A DNA stretch of 64,000 nucleotides, taken from assembly GCA_965243335.1 (NCBI GenBank), contig OZ251545.1, positions 2,728,001 through 2,792,000 on the forward strand, read 5' to 3'. A program made the translations under genes and the position numbers. This document shows positions 8,784 to 16,982 of this stretch, in pieces (position 1 is the first letter of the stretch; each line of letters starts with the position of its first letter). The notes beneath the pieces were generated by a model, which was not told the DNA's origin, made no database searches, and was given only the letters and a program-made list of their open reading frames with translations. The stretch is from JAJDXW01 sp965243335 (GTDB lineage: Bacteria > Pseudomonadota > Gammaproteobacteria > HK1).

Positions 8784-9100
8784 GTTGCTTCCTCGTCAGC
8801 AGCAGTGTTGATACGCAGACTCTTATGAGAGAGCGGATGTCAACCCCCTTCATTCCATCAATGTTGATCTCCATAAAATAATAATAAATTCAATATATTA
8901 TAGACTACAACCGGACGTCCTCCGGGGCTGGGCGGCGTCGGGACGACGACCAGTCGATCGGTGCGCTGGTCCGCTCCGGGGAGGTCCTTCGAGGCCGGGA
9001 GCCGGCTGGCCTGGACCGCGGCGGGCGGGAGGCGCGGGGTCCGGTCGCGCCCCTGCGATGGCAGGATGGCGCCCAGGTTCAGCTACGTGGGGAGAAGACG
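8784..9100. other. Gene-free stretch: A/T-rich block plus left flank of the IS110 element
   Basis: No gene is visible. Positions about 8815-8910 are strikingly A/T-rich (TAAAATAATAATAAATTC and similar) in a genome near 70 percent GC. From about 8911 the composition jumps back to high GC and continues to the IS110 transposase start. In IS110-group elements the non-coding left end can carry the bridge RNA, so 8911-9100 is where it would be sought. I could not fix the element boundary. Confidence 0.5.
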
Positions 9101-10285
9101 ATGAGGAAGAACGACAGCCCGGACGGGCGCGGCGGCGCGAGGGAAGGGACGGTCTACGTCGCGGTGGAGGTGAGCCGGAAGAGCTGGGTGGTGGGGGTCC
9201 ACGCCCCGGACTCCGGCGGCGGCGTCGGGCTCCACCGCCTGCCGGCCGCGGACGTCGCCGGGCTCGCCGCCCTGATCGAGCGGGCGCGCGAGGCCCCGGA
9301 CCGCGCCCCGGGCGAACGTCCGCGGGTGCTCTGCGCCTACGAAGCCGGCTACGAAGGGTTCTGGCTCGCCCGGGGGCTCGAAACACTCGGCATCGAGACC
9401 CTCGTGATCGACCCGGCGAGTCTGCCCGTCAGCCGGAGAGCCAAGCGGGTCAAGACGGACCGGGTGGACGCGGCGCGGATGGTCCGGGCGCTCGCCGCCC
9501 TCGACCGCGGCGAGCCGTTCGCCTGCGCCACCGTGCGGATCCCGAGCGTGGAGGAGGAGGACCGCAAGCGCCTCCTCCGCGAACGGCGCCGCCTCGTCAA
9601 GCAGCGCACGATGCTGACGAACTCCGTCAAGGGGCTGCTGATGCTGCACGGGGTCTTCGACCTCGACCCCCGTGCGAAGGGCTTTCCCGAACGTCTGGAC
9701 GCGGCGCGCACCGGCTACGGGACGCCGCTCCCGCCGGGGATTCGCGCGGAGATCCGCCGAACGCACGCCCTCCTCGGGGTGGTCGAGGCGCAGATCGCCG
9801 AGGTCGAACAGGAGCGTGACCGCATCGTGGCGCGGGCCAGGGCCAGCGAGCCAGCGGCGGCAGTGGATGACGGGCCGGCGCCTGACGCGATGATCGCCCG
9901 ACTCGCCGGGCTCAAGGGGATCGGCCCCAACGACGCCACGCTCCTCGCCCACGAGGTGTTCTGCCGCGAGTTCCGCAACCGCCGCCAGCTCGCGAGCTGG
10001 GCGGGGCTTGCCCCCGCGCCGTGGGCGAGCGGCGGCGGCGCCCGCGAGCAGGGGATCGACAAGGCCGGCCCCGCGTGGGTCCGCGCCCAACTGGTCCAGA
10101 TGGCGTGGCGCTGGCTGCGGCACCAGCCCGACAGCGCGCTCTCGACGTGGTATCGGACCCGCACCGGGACGGAGGCCGGGCGGGCGCGGCGGGTGTTCAT
10201 CACCGCCCTCACCCGCAAGCTGCTGGTCGCCCTGTGGCGGTACGGTACGGGCGGCCTCGCGCCGGAGGGAGCGAAGCTCGCCTGA
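9101..10285 (+). CDS. IS110 family transposase
   Basis: 394 residues. The N-terminal RuvC-like DEDD domain (VYVAVEVSRKSWVVGVH; KTDRVDAARM near residue 122) and the C-terminal transposase_20 domain (IARLAGLKGIGPNDATLLAHE, then FRNRRQLASWAGLAP) define the family. Position one of the DEDD set is read as Glu in VEVS rather than the more usual Asp; other members of this subgroup share the substitution as far as I recall. A Ser-containing C-terminal segment is present. The frame is intact, so the element may be active. IS110 elements lack ordinary terminal inverted repeats and are guided by a bridge RNA from a non-coding end. Confidence 0.88.
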   Translation: MRKNDSPDGRGGAREGTVYVAVEVSRKSWVVGVHAPDSGGGVGLHRLPAADVAGLAALIERAREAPDRAPGERPRVLCAYEAGYEGFWLARGLETLGIETLVIDPASLPVSRRAKRVKTDRVDAARMVRALAALDRGEPFACATVRIPSVEEEDRKRLLRERRRLVKQRTMLTNSVKGLLMLHGVFDLDPRAKGFPERLDAARTGYGTPLPPGIRAEIRRTHALLGVVEAQIAEVEQERDRIVARARASEPAAAVDDGPAPDAMIARLAGLKGIGPNDATLLAHEVFCREFRNRRQLASWAGLAPAPWASGGGAREQGIDKAGPAWVRAQLVQMAWRWLRHQPDSALSTWYRTRTGTEAGRARRVFITALTRKLLVALWRYGTGGLAPEGAKLA

Positions 10286-10805
10286 TCCGAGCGAAGAGGG
10301 GGAGGCGTCCGAGCCGCCCCGGGGCTCCCCGACCATGACGGCGCCCCGGATCCGCCGGAGCCGAGGCCGGGCAGGCGCGTGACCGATCGCAAGCTGGGCT
10401 GAGACACGCCGCCTCGAGAAAGGGTCCCGCCACTTGGAACGTCGCGCCCATCGCAAGGGACAGGGGTCACGGGCCGGCCGGCCAGGCCGGCGACCGAACC
10501 GGATAAGAGTGGGGTCGGCGCGACCGCGCCGCCGCGAAGCCCGACGTTCCATGCCCGGCCGGCGGCCGGCAGACCCGCCCCCGCCCGGCCGGAAAGGGGG
10601 TCGTGGGCCGTTCGGCCGGTCCAAGGCAAGACCCGGGAGGAGAAGATATTCCGGCGCGAAGAATCCGCCCCGGACGGCCGACCTATCGCCGTCCGGGGCG
10701 CGTGACGCTCCGCCGGACCGGATGGAGGTCGAGAGCGGGGTCGGCGCGACCGCGCCGCCGCGAGACCAGACGCTCCATGCCCGGCCGGTGGCAGAGGGTC
10801 CTGCG
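10286..10805. other. Non-coding right flank of IS110 with a direct repeat pair
   Basis: No gene is supported in these 520 bases. Two related blocks stand out, at about 10495-10566 and 10721-10793. Both contain GGGGTCGGCGCGACCGCGCC followed by GCCGCGA and then CG(T/C)TCCATGCCCGGCCGG, spaced about 226 bases apart. The core GGCGCGACCGCGCC is itself palindromic. The repeats may mark the right end of the IS110 element and its flank, or a target-site family used by it. The stretch also contains GGGAGGAGAAGATATTCC near 10637 without a following gene. Confidence 0.45.
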
Positions 10806-11042
10806 CTACAGCAGCTTGGCCAGCGCGGCCACCACCCCGACCGCCACGACCATCATCGCGCCGAGGCGCATCAGATCGTGCTTCAGCCGCAGCTCCAGCG
10901 CCTTCAGATCTTCCTTCGTCGCCAGCTTCTCGTCGATCAGGTTCGCCTGCGAACGCGCCAGCACCTCGGCCTGGGCCTCCGGCATCCCCACCTCGGTCAG
11001 CTCCTTCACGAAGGCGTGGGTGTCGAATACGATCGTGCTCAT
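10806..11042 (-). CDS. Small coiled-coil protein with C-terminal membrane anchor (DUF1640-like)
   Basis: 78 residues from ATG 11042. The N-terminal FDTHAFVKELTEVGMPEAQA is typical of DUF1640/CCDC90-like bacterial proteins, followed by a charged coiled coil (ATKEDLKALELRLKHDLMRL) and a C-terminal hydrophobic helix (GAMMVVAVGVVAALAKLL). It is predicted to be inner-membrane anchored with the coiled coil in the cytoplasm. Function is unknown; relatives are often scattered near mobile DNA. It is isolated from other genes on its strand. Confidence 0.7.
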   Translation of the reverse strand: MSTIVFDTHAFVKELTEVGMPEAQAEVLARSQANLIDEKLATKEDLKALELRLKHDLMRLGAMMVVAVGVVAALAKLL

Positions 11043-11529
11043 CCGCGTTCCGCGCCTCCCATGCTCACGACCGCCCTCCCCGGGCAACGGCTGTCGGGAC
11101 GATCGAGCCCGCAATGCCGAGCCCGGCTCCACGCCTTCGGCGAACGGCTGCCTCGACACGCCGGTGAGCCTGTCAGGCCCGCTCGCCTTCCGCCCCACGC
11201 ACGGCTGTTCCGCGCGGGCGGAGTGTAGCGCACGCCGTCCGCCCCGGGACGGCCCCTGCCCCGCCCATCCGCGCCTCTCTCCCGATCCGGTCGTTCCCGG
11301 CGGGGCCCGGGAGGGTCCGGCGGGCGCCGGCCCACTCCGCGCCCCCCGCCCGGCGCGCCTCGGCGCAGCGGCGATCGATGCCCCGGACGATGTGCGATGC
11401 GCCCCTGCGACTGTCGCCCCTATCCTGGGAGGGCGGCGGGCGGTGGAACCAAGGGCGGGGACGGGAACGCGGGAAGGGGTCGCCGTCCCTCGCTTGACCC
11501 GACTTGTGGGGCTGGTTAGGTTCATCCGC
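11043..11529. other. Gene-free stretch upstream of the antitoxin/restriction operon
   Basis: No reading frame in these 487 bases shows protein-like composition or a recognisable motif. The end, just before the antitoxin start, includes CTTGACCCGACTTGTGGGGC followed by TTAGGTTCATCCGC, which could hold a promoter (TTGACC at about 11494) for the operon downstream. This is a reading by eye only. Confidence 0.35.
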
Positions 11530-11805
11530 ATGAACCTCCAATATTCCTTGCGCGACGCGAGGGCGCGGTTCTCCGAGGTCATCCGCCATGCGCGCGAAGG
11601 GAAGACCGTCACCGTATCCCGCCGCGGCGGGCCGGTAGCCGAAATCCGCCCGGCCCCGCGAAGCTCCGGGACGATCGGGGAACGGCTCGACGAGCTCGAA
11701 CGGCGCGGGGCGCTCGTACGCTCCGGCAGACCGTGGAAGCCGCCCGTACCGGTGACGGAGCGGCCGGGCGCGCTGGGGCGGTTCCTCGCAGATCGAAACG
11801 AGTGA
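11530..11805 (+). CDS. Phd/YefM family antitoxin-like protein
   Basis: 91 residues. The start MNLQYSLRDARARFSEVIRH, then GKTVTVSRRGGPVAEIRP, is the DNA-binding fold of Phd/YefM type II antitoxins, which dimerise and repress their own promoter. The C-terminal half (SSGTIGERLDELERRGALVR) is the usual toxin-binding extension. No PIN-domain or RelE-like toxin gene follows. Instead, its TGA overlaps the GTG start of the restriction-modification gene (GTGA, 11802-11805), so it is translationally coupled to that gene and may act as its transcriptional repressor. Confidence 0.82.
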   Translation: MNLQYSLRDARARFSEVIRHAREGKTVTVSRRGGPVAEIRPAPRSSGTIGERLDELERRGALVRSGRPWKPPVPVTERPGALGRFLADRNE

Positions 11806-14800
11806 CCGTCGCTGCGGCGGTCGAGGCGTACTTCGCCGACCTGGGGCGGGTCCGCGCCTCGGGCGGCGGGACCGGCGAGCGTTCGAGCTACGGGCCGCTC
11901 ACGCACCTGTTCGATGCCGTCGGCGCGACCCTCAAGCCCAAGGTGTTCTGCGTGGGCGAGCTGGCCGACCAGGGCGCGGGCCATCCCGACTTCGGCCTCT
12001 ACACGGCCAAGCAGGTACCGCGGGGGCGGGGCCGGCCGCTTGCGGGCCAGACGCCGGAGCGCGGCGTGGTCGAGGTGAAGGCGGCCGACGACGACGCCTG
12101 GCTGACGGCGGCGGGCGACCAGGTCAGCCGCTACTGGAGCCGCTACCGGCTGGTGCTGGTGACGAACACCCGCGACTTCGTGCTGGTGGGCGAGGACGCG
12201 GCGGGCCGGGCCGCGAAGCTGGAGACCTTCCGGCTGGCCGGGAGCGCGGACGACTTCCACCGCAAGCTGGAGAAGCCGCGCGCCTTCGCCCGCGAGGTGG
12301 GGGCGGGCTTGGGCGAGTACCTGTGCCGGGCGCTGTCGCACCGGGCGGCGCTGGCCGAGCCCAGGGACCTGGCGTGGCTGCTCGCCTCCTATGCGCGGGA
12401 CGGGCTCGCGCGGGTGGACGCGGCGGGCGACGCGCCGTCCCTCGAAGCGGTGCGGAAGGCCCTCGAAGACGCGCTCGGGGTGCGCTTCGAAGGCGAGAGG
12501 GGCGCGCGCTTCTTCCGCTCGACCCTGGTGCAGACCCTGTTCTACGGCGTCTTCTCCGCCTGGGTGCTGTGGGCGCGCGCCGGCAGTCCGGACGTCCCTC
12601 CTGGAAACGCGGGCGTCCGCGGGCGAAACGTCCCGCCCGCCCGGTCATTCCCGCGAAAGCGGGAATCCATGCTTCCCGGGAGCGGCGGGAAGTTCCACTG
12701 GCGCGAAGCGGTCTGGCACCTGCGCGCACCGGTCCTGCGGGCGCTGTTCCAGCAGCTATCCGACCCCGGCCGGCTGCAACCGCTGGATCTCGTGGAAGTG
12801 CTGGACTGGACGGCCGCCGCGCTCGACCGGGTGGACCAGCCCGCCTTCTTCGCCCGCTTCCACGAAGGAGAGGCGGCGCCCTACTTCTACGAGCCCTTCC
12901 TCGAAGCCTTCGACCCCGCGCTCCGCAAGCAACTCGGGGTCTGGTACACCCCCGCGGAAGTCGTGCGCTACATGGTCGCCCGCGTGGACCGGGCGCTGAA
13001 GGACGACCTGGGCATCGCGGACGGGCTCGCCGCGGAGAACGTCTACGTGCTCGACCCGTGCTGCGGCACCGGGGCGTACCTCGCCGAAGTGCTCCGCCGC
13101 ATCGCCGCGAACCTCGAAGGCCGCGGCCTCGGCGCGCTCGCCGGCGCGCGGGTGAAGCAGGCCGCGACCGGGCGCGTCTTCGGCTTCGAGATCATGCCCG
13201 CGCCGTTCGTCGTCGCCCATCTGCAAGTGGGGCTGACGATGCAGGACCTCGACGCGCCGCTCGCGGACGACGGGGAGGAGCGCGCCGGGGTCTTCCTCAC
13301 CAACGCGCTCACCGGGTGGGAGCCGAGGGCCGCGAAGCCCCTGCCCTTCCCGGAGCTGGAGGAGGAGCGCGACCGCGCCGAACGGGTGAAGCAGGACAAG
13401 CCCATCCTCGTCATCCTCGGCAACCCGCCCTACAACGGCTTCGCCGGCATGGCGGTGGACGAGGAGCGGGCGTTGTCGGAAGCCTACCGCACGGCCCGGC
13501 GGGTGCGGCGCCCGGAGGGGCAAGGGCTGAACGACCTCTACGTCCGCTTCTTCCGCATGGCCGAACGGCGCATCGCGGAGAAGACCGGTCAGGGCGTGGT
13601 CTGCTTCATCTCCAACTACTCCTGGCTCGACGGGCTGTCCTTCACCGGAATGCGGGAACGCTATCTGGAAGCGTTCGACGCTGTGCGCATCGACTGCCTG
13701 AACGGCGACAAGTACAAGACCGGGAAGGTGGCGCCGGACGGCTCGCCGGACCCGAGCATCTTCTCGACGGAGGGCGACCCGGTGGGCATCCAGGTGGGGA
13801 CTGCCATCACGACCCTGGTGCGCAAGGCCGAACACGCGCCCGCCGACACCATCGGCTTCCGCCATCTGTGGGGTCAGGCGAAGCGGGAGGCATTGCTGGA
13901 GACGGCGGAGGCGGCACCGGACGCGCTCTATGCCGGCGTGCCGCCGCTCCTGCCGATCGGCCTGCCCTTCGTGCGAACGGCGGTCAGCGAGGGCTGGTTC
14001 GACTGGCCGGCCCTGCCCGACCTGTTCCCGGCGTCGTTTCCGGGGGTCAAGACCAGCCGCGACGGGTTCCTCGTCGATACCGACCTCGACCGGCTGAAGA
14101 CGCGCGTCGCCGACTACTTCGACCCTGCCCTGAGCCACGAGGAGATCGCTCGGCGCCATCCGGCGGCGATGAAGGCCACGGCGCGCTTCGACGCCCGCGC
14201 GGTGCGCGACATACTGCTTGCGCGCGGCGGCCCGGACGAGGCCGGGTTCGTCCGCTTCGCCTACCGCCCGTTCGATCATCGGTGGCTGTACTGGGAGGCG
14301 GATACGAAGCTGCTCGACGAAAAGCGCGCCGACTACCGACCGCACGTGTTAGAGGGGAACCTGTGGCTGGTGACGCAACAGAAGCCGCGCCGGGAATGGT
14401 CGCCGCCGCAGGCAATTTCACATATCGGTTGCATCGATCTCATGGATCGGAGTGCGACGTGCATCCCGACATGGCTGAGAGACGACGGCATCGGAAGCGA
14501 TGGCAACGACAGAGACCCGCGCAACCCCGAGTCGCGGCCGCCCGACCCCACCGCACGCCGCATCGGGAGTGATGGCGACGACGGCGGATCGAGCAACCCC
14601 GGATCGGAGCTACCCTCTCACGTCGCCCGCAGTACCGAAGGCGGCGTCGCCTCCCTTCGCCTCGAATCTCGGCCTCCTGACCGCGCCACAAGCCGTATCG
14701 GCAGTGACGACGACAGCCCGGGGCGCCGTCCCAACCTGTCGGCCGCCGCCCGGCGCTACCTGGAACACCTCGGCTTGAGCGTCGAGGACCTGTTCCACCA

Positions 14801-15713
14801 CGTGCTCGCCGTACTGCACGACCCCGCCTACCGCGAGGCCAACGCCGGGGCGCTTCGCATGGAGTGGCCCCGCATCCCCCTCCCCGGCTGGCCTGCTCCT
14901 GGGAACGCGGGCGTCTCGCCCGCAGGGGTGATGGGCAAGGCGGAACGGGTCGAAGCTGGCGAGGCGCCCGCTTTGCCTGGTAGTGGACCTTCGGCTTCGG
15001 ACCTTCGGTCCGTTGCGGGCCGGGCGTTCCGCCCGCGGACGCCCGCGTTCCCAGGGGAATCCCCCACTCATGAAGCCCATGAGCCGACCGAGGACTTCGC
15101 CTTTCCCCGGAACGGCGCGTCTGACGAACCAGACCCCAACCCCGGGGAATCACGGACCGCGCCTTCCGGGCAGGTCGGCAGGAGGGAAGCGGCGGAAGCA
15201 CTCGCCCGATCCGCCGCGCGGGGCCGCGAGCTCGCCCGCCTCCTCGACTCCGACCATCCCGTTCCAGGCATAACCACCGGCACGCTGTACCCGGAGGTCG
15301 CCGTCATCGCCGTGCCCGCGACCACGGACGGGCGCAACATGGCCGGCGCCGACTTCGCGCTCACCGCCGGATGGGGCCATTTCGGAGCGGGGGGCGCGGT
15401 CATGCCCGGCCAGGGCCGCATCGTCGAGCGCGCCTTCACCCCGGACGAACGCGCCGCCTTGGGCGGTACTCTCCCCGCCCTCGGCCCGACCACGTTCGAC
15501 GTGTACCTGAACGCCCGCGCCTTCTGGCGCAACGTCCCCGCCGCCGTCTGGCGCTACAAGCTCGGCGGCTACCAAGCCCTCAAGAAGTGGCTTTCCTATC
15601 GCGAGCGCGCTATCCTTGGCCGTCTGTTGACACCTGCGGAGGTCCAGCACTTGACCGACACCGCCCGTCGCATCGCAGCAATACTACTCACAAGAGGATC
15701 TCGCGATGGATGA
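11802..15713 (+). CDS. Type ISP-like restriction-modification enzyme (nuclease plus N6-adenine methyltransferase)
   Basis: 1303 residues from GTG 11802, chosen because it overlaps the antitoxin stop. An N-terminal PD-(D/E)XK nuclease is visible (D63, E91-V-K93). The methyltransferase core has motif I DPCCGTGAY (418-426) and motif IV NPPY (541-544), followed by a C-terminal target-recognition region ending near FWRNVPAAVWRYKLGGYQAL. The helicase of LlaGI-type ISP enzymes is absent, so the layout is nuclease-methyltransferase-TRD, as in compact type II-like members. Residues about 262-296 and 1032-1090 are read from repeat DNA inserted in frame, and residues about 893-975 are a Ser/Asp/Pro-rich imperfect repeat. 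No separate methylase or specificity gene is present. Confidence 0.85.
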   Translation: MTVAAAVEAYFADLGRVRASGGGTGERSSYGPLTHLFDAVGATLKPKVFCVGELADQGAGHPDFGLYTAKQVPRGRGRPLAGQTPERGVVEVKAADDDAWLTAAGDQVSRYWSRYRLVLVTNTRDFVLVGEDAAGRAAKLETFRLAGSADDFHRKLEKPRAFAREVGAGLGEYLCRALSHRAALAEPRDLAWLLASYARDGLARVDAAGDAPSLEAVRKALEDALGVRFEGERGARFFRSTLVQTLFYGVFSAWVLWARAGSPDVPPGNAGVRGRNVPPARSFPRKRESMLPGSGGKFHWREAVWHLRAPVLRALFQQLSDPGRLQPLDLVEVLDWTAAALDRVDQPAFFARFHEGEAAPYFYEPFLEAFDPALRKQLGVWYTPAEVVRYMVARVDRALKDDLGIADGLAAENVYVLDPCCGTGAYLAEVLRRIAANLEGRGLGALAGARVKQAATGRVFGFEIMPAPFVVAHLQVGLTMQDLDAPLADDGEERAGVFLTNALTGWEPRAAKPLPFPELEEERDRAERVKQDKPILVILGNPPYNGFAGMAVDEERALSEAYRTARRVRRPEGQGLNDLYVRFFRMAERRIAEKTGQGVVCFISNYSWLDGLSFTGMRERYLEAFDAVRIDCLNGDKYKTGKVAPDGSPDPSIFSTEGDPVGIQVGTAITTLVRKAEHAPADTIGFRHLWGQAKREALLETAEAAPDALYAGVPPLLPIGLPFVRTAVSEGWFDWPALPDLFPASFPGVKTSRDGFLVDTDLDRLKTRVADYFDPALSHEEIARRHPAAMKATARFDARAVRDILLARGGPDEAGFVRFAYRPFDHRWLYWEADTKLLDEKRADYRPHVLEGNLWLVTQQKPRREWSPPQAISHIGCIDLMDRSATCIPTWLRDDGIGSDGNDRDPRNPESRPPDPTARRIGSDGDDGGSSNPGSELPSHVARSTEGGVASLRLESRPPDRATSRIGSDDDSPGRRPNLSAAARRYLEHLGLSVEDLFHHVLAVLHDPAYREANAGALRMEWPRIPLPGWPAPGNAGVSPAGVMGKAERVEAGEAPALPGSGPSASDLRSVAGRAFRPRTPAFPGESPTHEAHEPTEDFAFPRNGASDEPDPNPGESRTAPSGQVGRREAAEALARSAARGRELARLLDSDHPVPGITTGTLYPEVAVIAVPATTDGRNMAGADFALTAGWGHFGAGGAVMPGQGRIVERAFTPDERAALGGTLPALGPTTFDVYLNARAFWRNVPAAVWRYKLGGYQALKKWLSYRERAILGRLLTPAEVQHLTDTARRIAAILLTRGSRDG
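12597..12672. repeat. Interspersed repeats inside the restriction-modification gene (first site)
   Basis: Two repeat types sit next to each other in frame. One is a CCTGGAAACGCGGGCGTCC-like end of the palindromic family seen at 14898, 28548 and 40167. The other is GTCATTCCCGCGAAAGCGGG at about 12644-12663, the same repeat found as an inverted pair at 16737-16804. The encoded peptide includes GNAGVRGRN and SFPRKRES. It lies between the nuclease and methyltransferase domains. Confidence 0.75.
14470..14735. repeat. Imperfect tandem repeat in the 3' third of the restriction-modification gene
   Basis: Three diverged units encode IGSDGND..NPESRPPD..ARR, IGSDGDD..NPGSELPS and LESRPPD..SRIGSDDD. The period is about 72-140 bases, with one longer irregular unit. 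The stretch is compositionally unlike the flanking TRD and probably forms a flexible surface loop. Confidence 0.6.
14898..15055. repeat. MITE-like palindromic element inserted in frame in the restriction-modification gene
   Basis: The 158-base unit begins CCTGGGAACGCGGGCGTC and ends GACGCCCGCGTTCCCAGG, an 18-base perfect terminal inverted repeat. The same ends occur at 28548-28630 and, diverged, at 27414-27510 and 40167-40252 in intergenic DNA. Here the element is read through as residues about 1033-1085 of the enzyme without stop or frameshift. Confidence 0.8.
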
Positions 15714-16668
15714 CAATCACGACACTGATGGCGATGTATCGTCGGATGACCTCGTGAATACTGAGGATTCTCGACTTGGCGCTTCAGGAAAACAGCTCTT
15801 GTCGAGACTACTTGGACCTGTTGCCGATGAAGTCGGAATATACTTGGCCGACAATTTTCGAAAATGGCGGTGGCGAAAGGAAAATTTTGAAAGAATTGCA
15901 CAACGATGTGAAGTAGAGAAGGAAGCGCGAGCCATTGATGATGAATCACTGATGCCTGTTTCTGAAGGGGATGCGTATCGCTTGACAGATGCATGCTCTC
16001 TTGAAGATAACGAGACGGTCCAAGAACTATGGGCTGGATTAATCACTAGCGCGATGGACCGTGAAAGGAAAACTTCAGGACCAAGAGCATTTATCGATAT
16101 ATTAAAAGCGATCGGGCCAGTAGAAGCCGGATTACTGTTGGTTCTTCATGAAATTTCTTCCCCTCCAGCCCATACCATAAGGCATAACTTGGATGAGCTA
16201 GACATAGAACAGCTAAATCGAATCCGCAAAGAGATCGATCAAAAAAATAAGGCATGGATGAAAGAATTAAGGGTTCTTTCAGAGAATGCATATCGGCATT
16301 TTTCTGATACAGAGAAAGAATTGGCCATTCAAAACCTGTTTCGGCTGCGCTGCATTGGATTGAGAGTTCGTAGAAATCTGGATAACAGAATGGCTTCCTC
16401 GGCACTACCTTATGATTCGAGACAGACTACCAGAATAATATCTCAAAGACATGAATATCTCTTCCAAGCAGTAAATTATCTGGAATGGTTGATATTGGTT
16501 GACTCTGGAACAGGGAATCACAAACAAATTCCATCTTCCATAGGGAGTTGGTCACCGGACGTCATGCCGGAATCGCAGTTTCAACTCACAACCATGGGCA
16601 GATCCCTTATTTCAACGTGTATGACGGATGTACTGCGAAGAAAGATGAAGCAAGAAATGCCGACCTGA
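15706..16668 (+). CDS. Abi-alpha-like (DUF4393) abortive-infection protein
   Basis: 320 residues. It starts 8 bases inside the restriction gene (overlap 15706-15713), so it is in the same transcript. The segment LLGPVADEVGIYLADNFRKW followed by RWRKENFERIAQRC, and later SLEDNETVQELWAGLI, matches the Abi-alpha/DUF4393 family, associated with abortive infection against phage. The remainder is helical and charged, without catalytic motifs I can name. Base composition is much A/T-richer than the restriction gene before it, indicating a different origin for the two coupled genes. Mechanism is unknown. Confidence 0.75.
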   Translation: MDDNHDTDGDVSSDDLVNTEDSRLGASGKQLLSRLLGPVADEVGIYLADNFRKWRWRKENFERIAQRCEVEKEARAIDDESLMPVSEGDAYRLTDACSLEDNETVQELWAGLITSAMDRERKTSGPRAFIDILKAIGPVEAGLLLVLHEISSPPAHTIRHNLDELDIEQLNRIRKEIDQKNKAWMKELRVLSENAYRHFSDTEKELAIQNLFRLRCIGLRVRRNLDNRMASSALPYDSRQTTRIISQRHEYLFQAVNYLEWLILVDSGTGNHKQIPSSIGSWSPDVMPESQFQLTTMGRSLISTCMTDVLRRKMKQEMPT

Positions 16669-16982
16669 TCACCTATGAAGATCAGCTTGCGATCTCGGGT
16701 CGATGGAAACCCGGGCACAGGCCCTGCGAAAATCCGTCATTCCCGCGAAAGCGGGAATCCACTTCAACCAAAAGCCCTTGGATTCCCGCTTTCGCGGGAA
16801 TGACGGGCTGAAAAGATCCGTGACCTGTCCCGTCGATCCGAACCCTGCCGAGTACGTGCAGTACATGGGCCTTGAGACAGACGCGTATGGTCTTGCATTT
16901 GGATGTAATCCGATGCCGAGCCTGCGGTGGCGGGGCGCGCCGGCTGGCTTTCTGCGAGCCGATCGTGCAAATATCTGCACGC
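16669..16982. other. Intergenic stretch between Abi-alpha and hicA carrying an inverted repeat pair
   Basis: No gene is visible. The notable content is the head-to-head inverted repeat at 16737-16804, listed separately. The rest reads as degenerate sequence. A hicA promoter is expected shortly before 16983, but I see no clear -35/-10 pair. Confidence 0.5.
16737..16804. repeat. Inverted pair of the GTCATTCCCGCGAAAGCGGG repeat
   Basis: The left copy GTCATTCCCGCGAAAGCGGG and the right copy CCCGCTTTCGCGGGAATGAC are exact reverse complements flanking a 28-base centre; the arms extend further with AATCC/GGATT. Each arm contains its own palindrome (CCCGC-GAAA-GCGGG). The ATTCCC..GGGAAT design resembles the dRS3-type repeats of Neisseria and similar families in many proteobacteria. 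As RNA it forms a large stem and could terminate the Abi-alpha transcript. A single copy lies inside the restriction gene at about 12644. Confidence 0.85.

Noticed and set aside
9083..10624. Long minus-strand frame over the IS110 transposase
   Set aside because: It is antisense to an intact IS110 transposase and has no recognisable motif.
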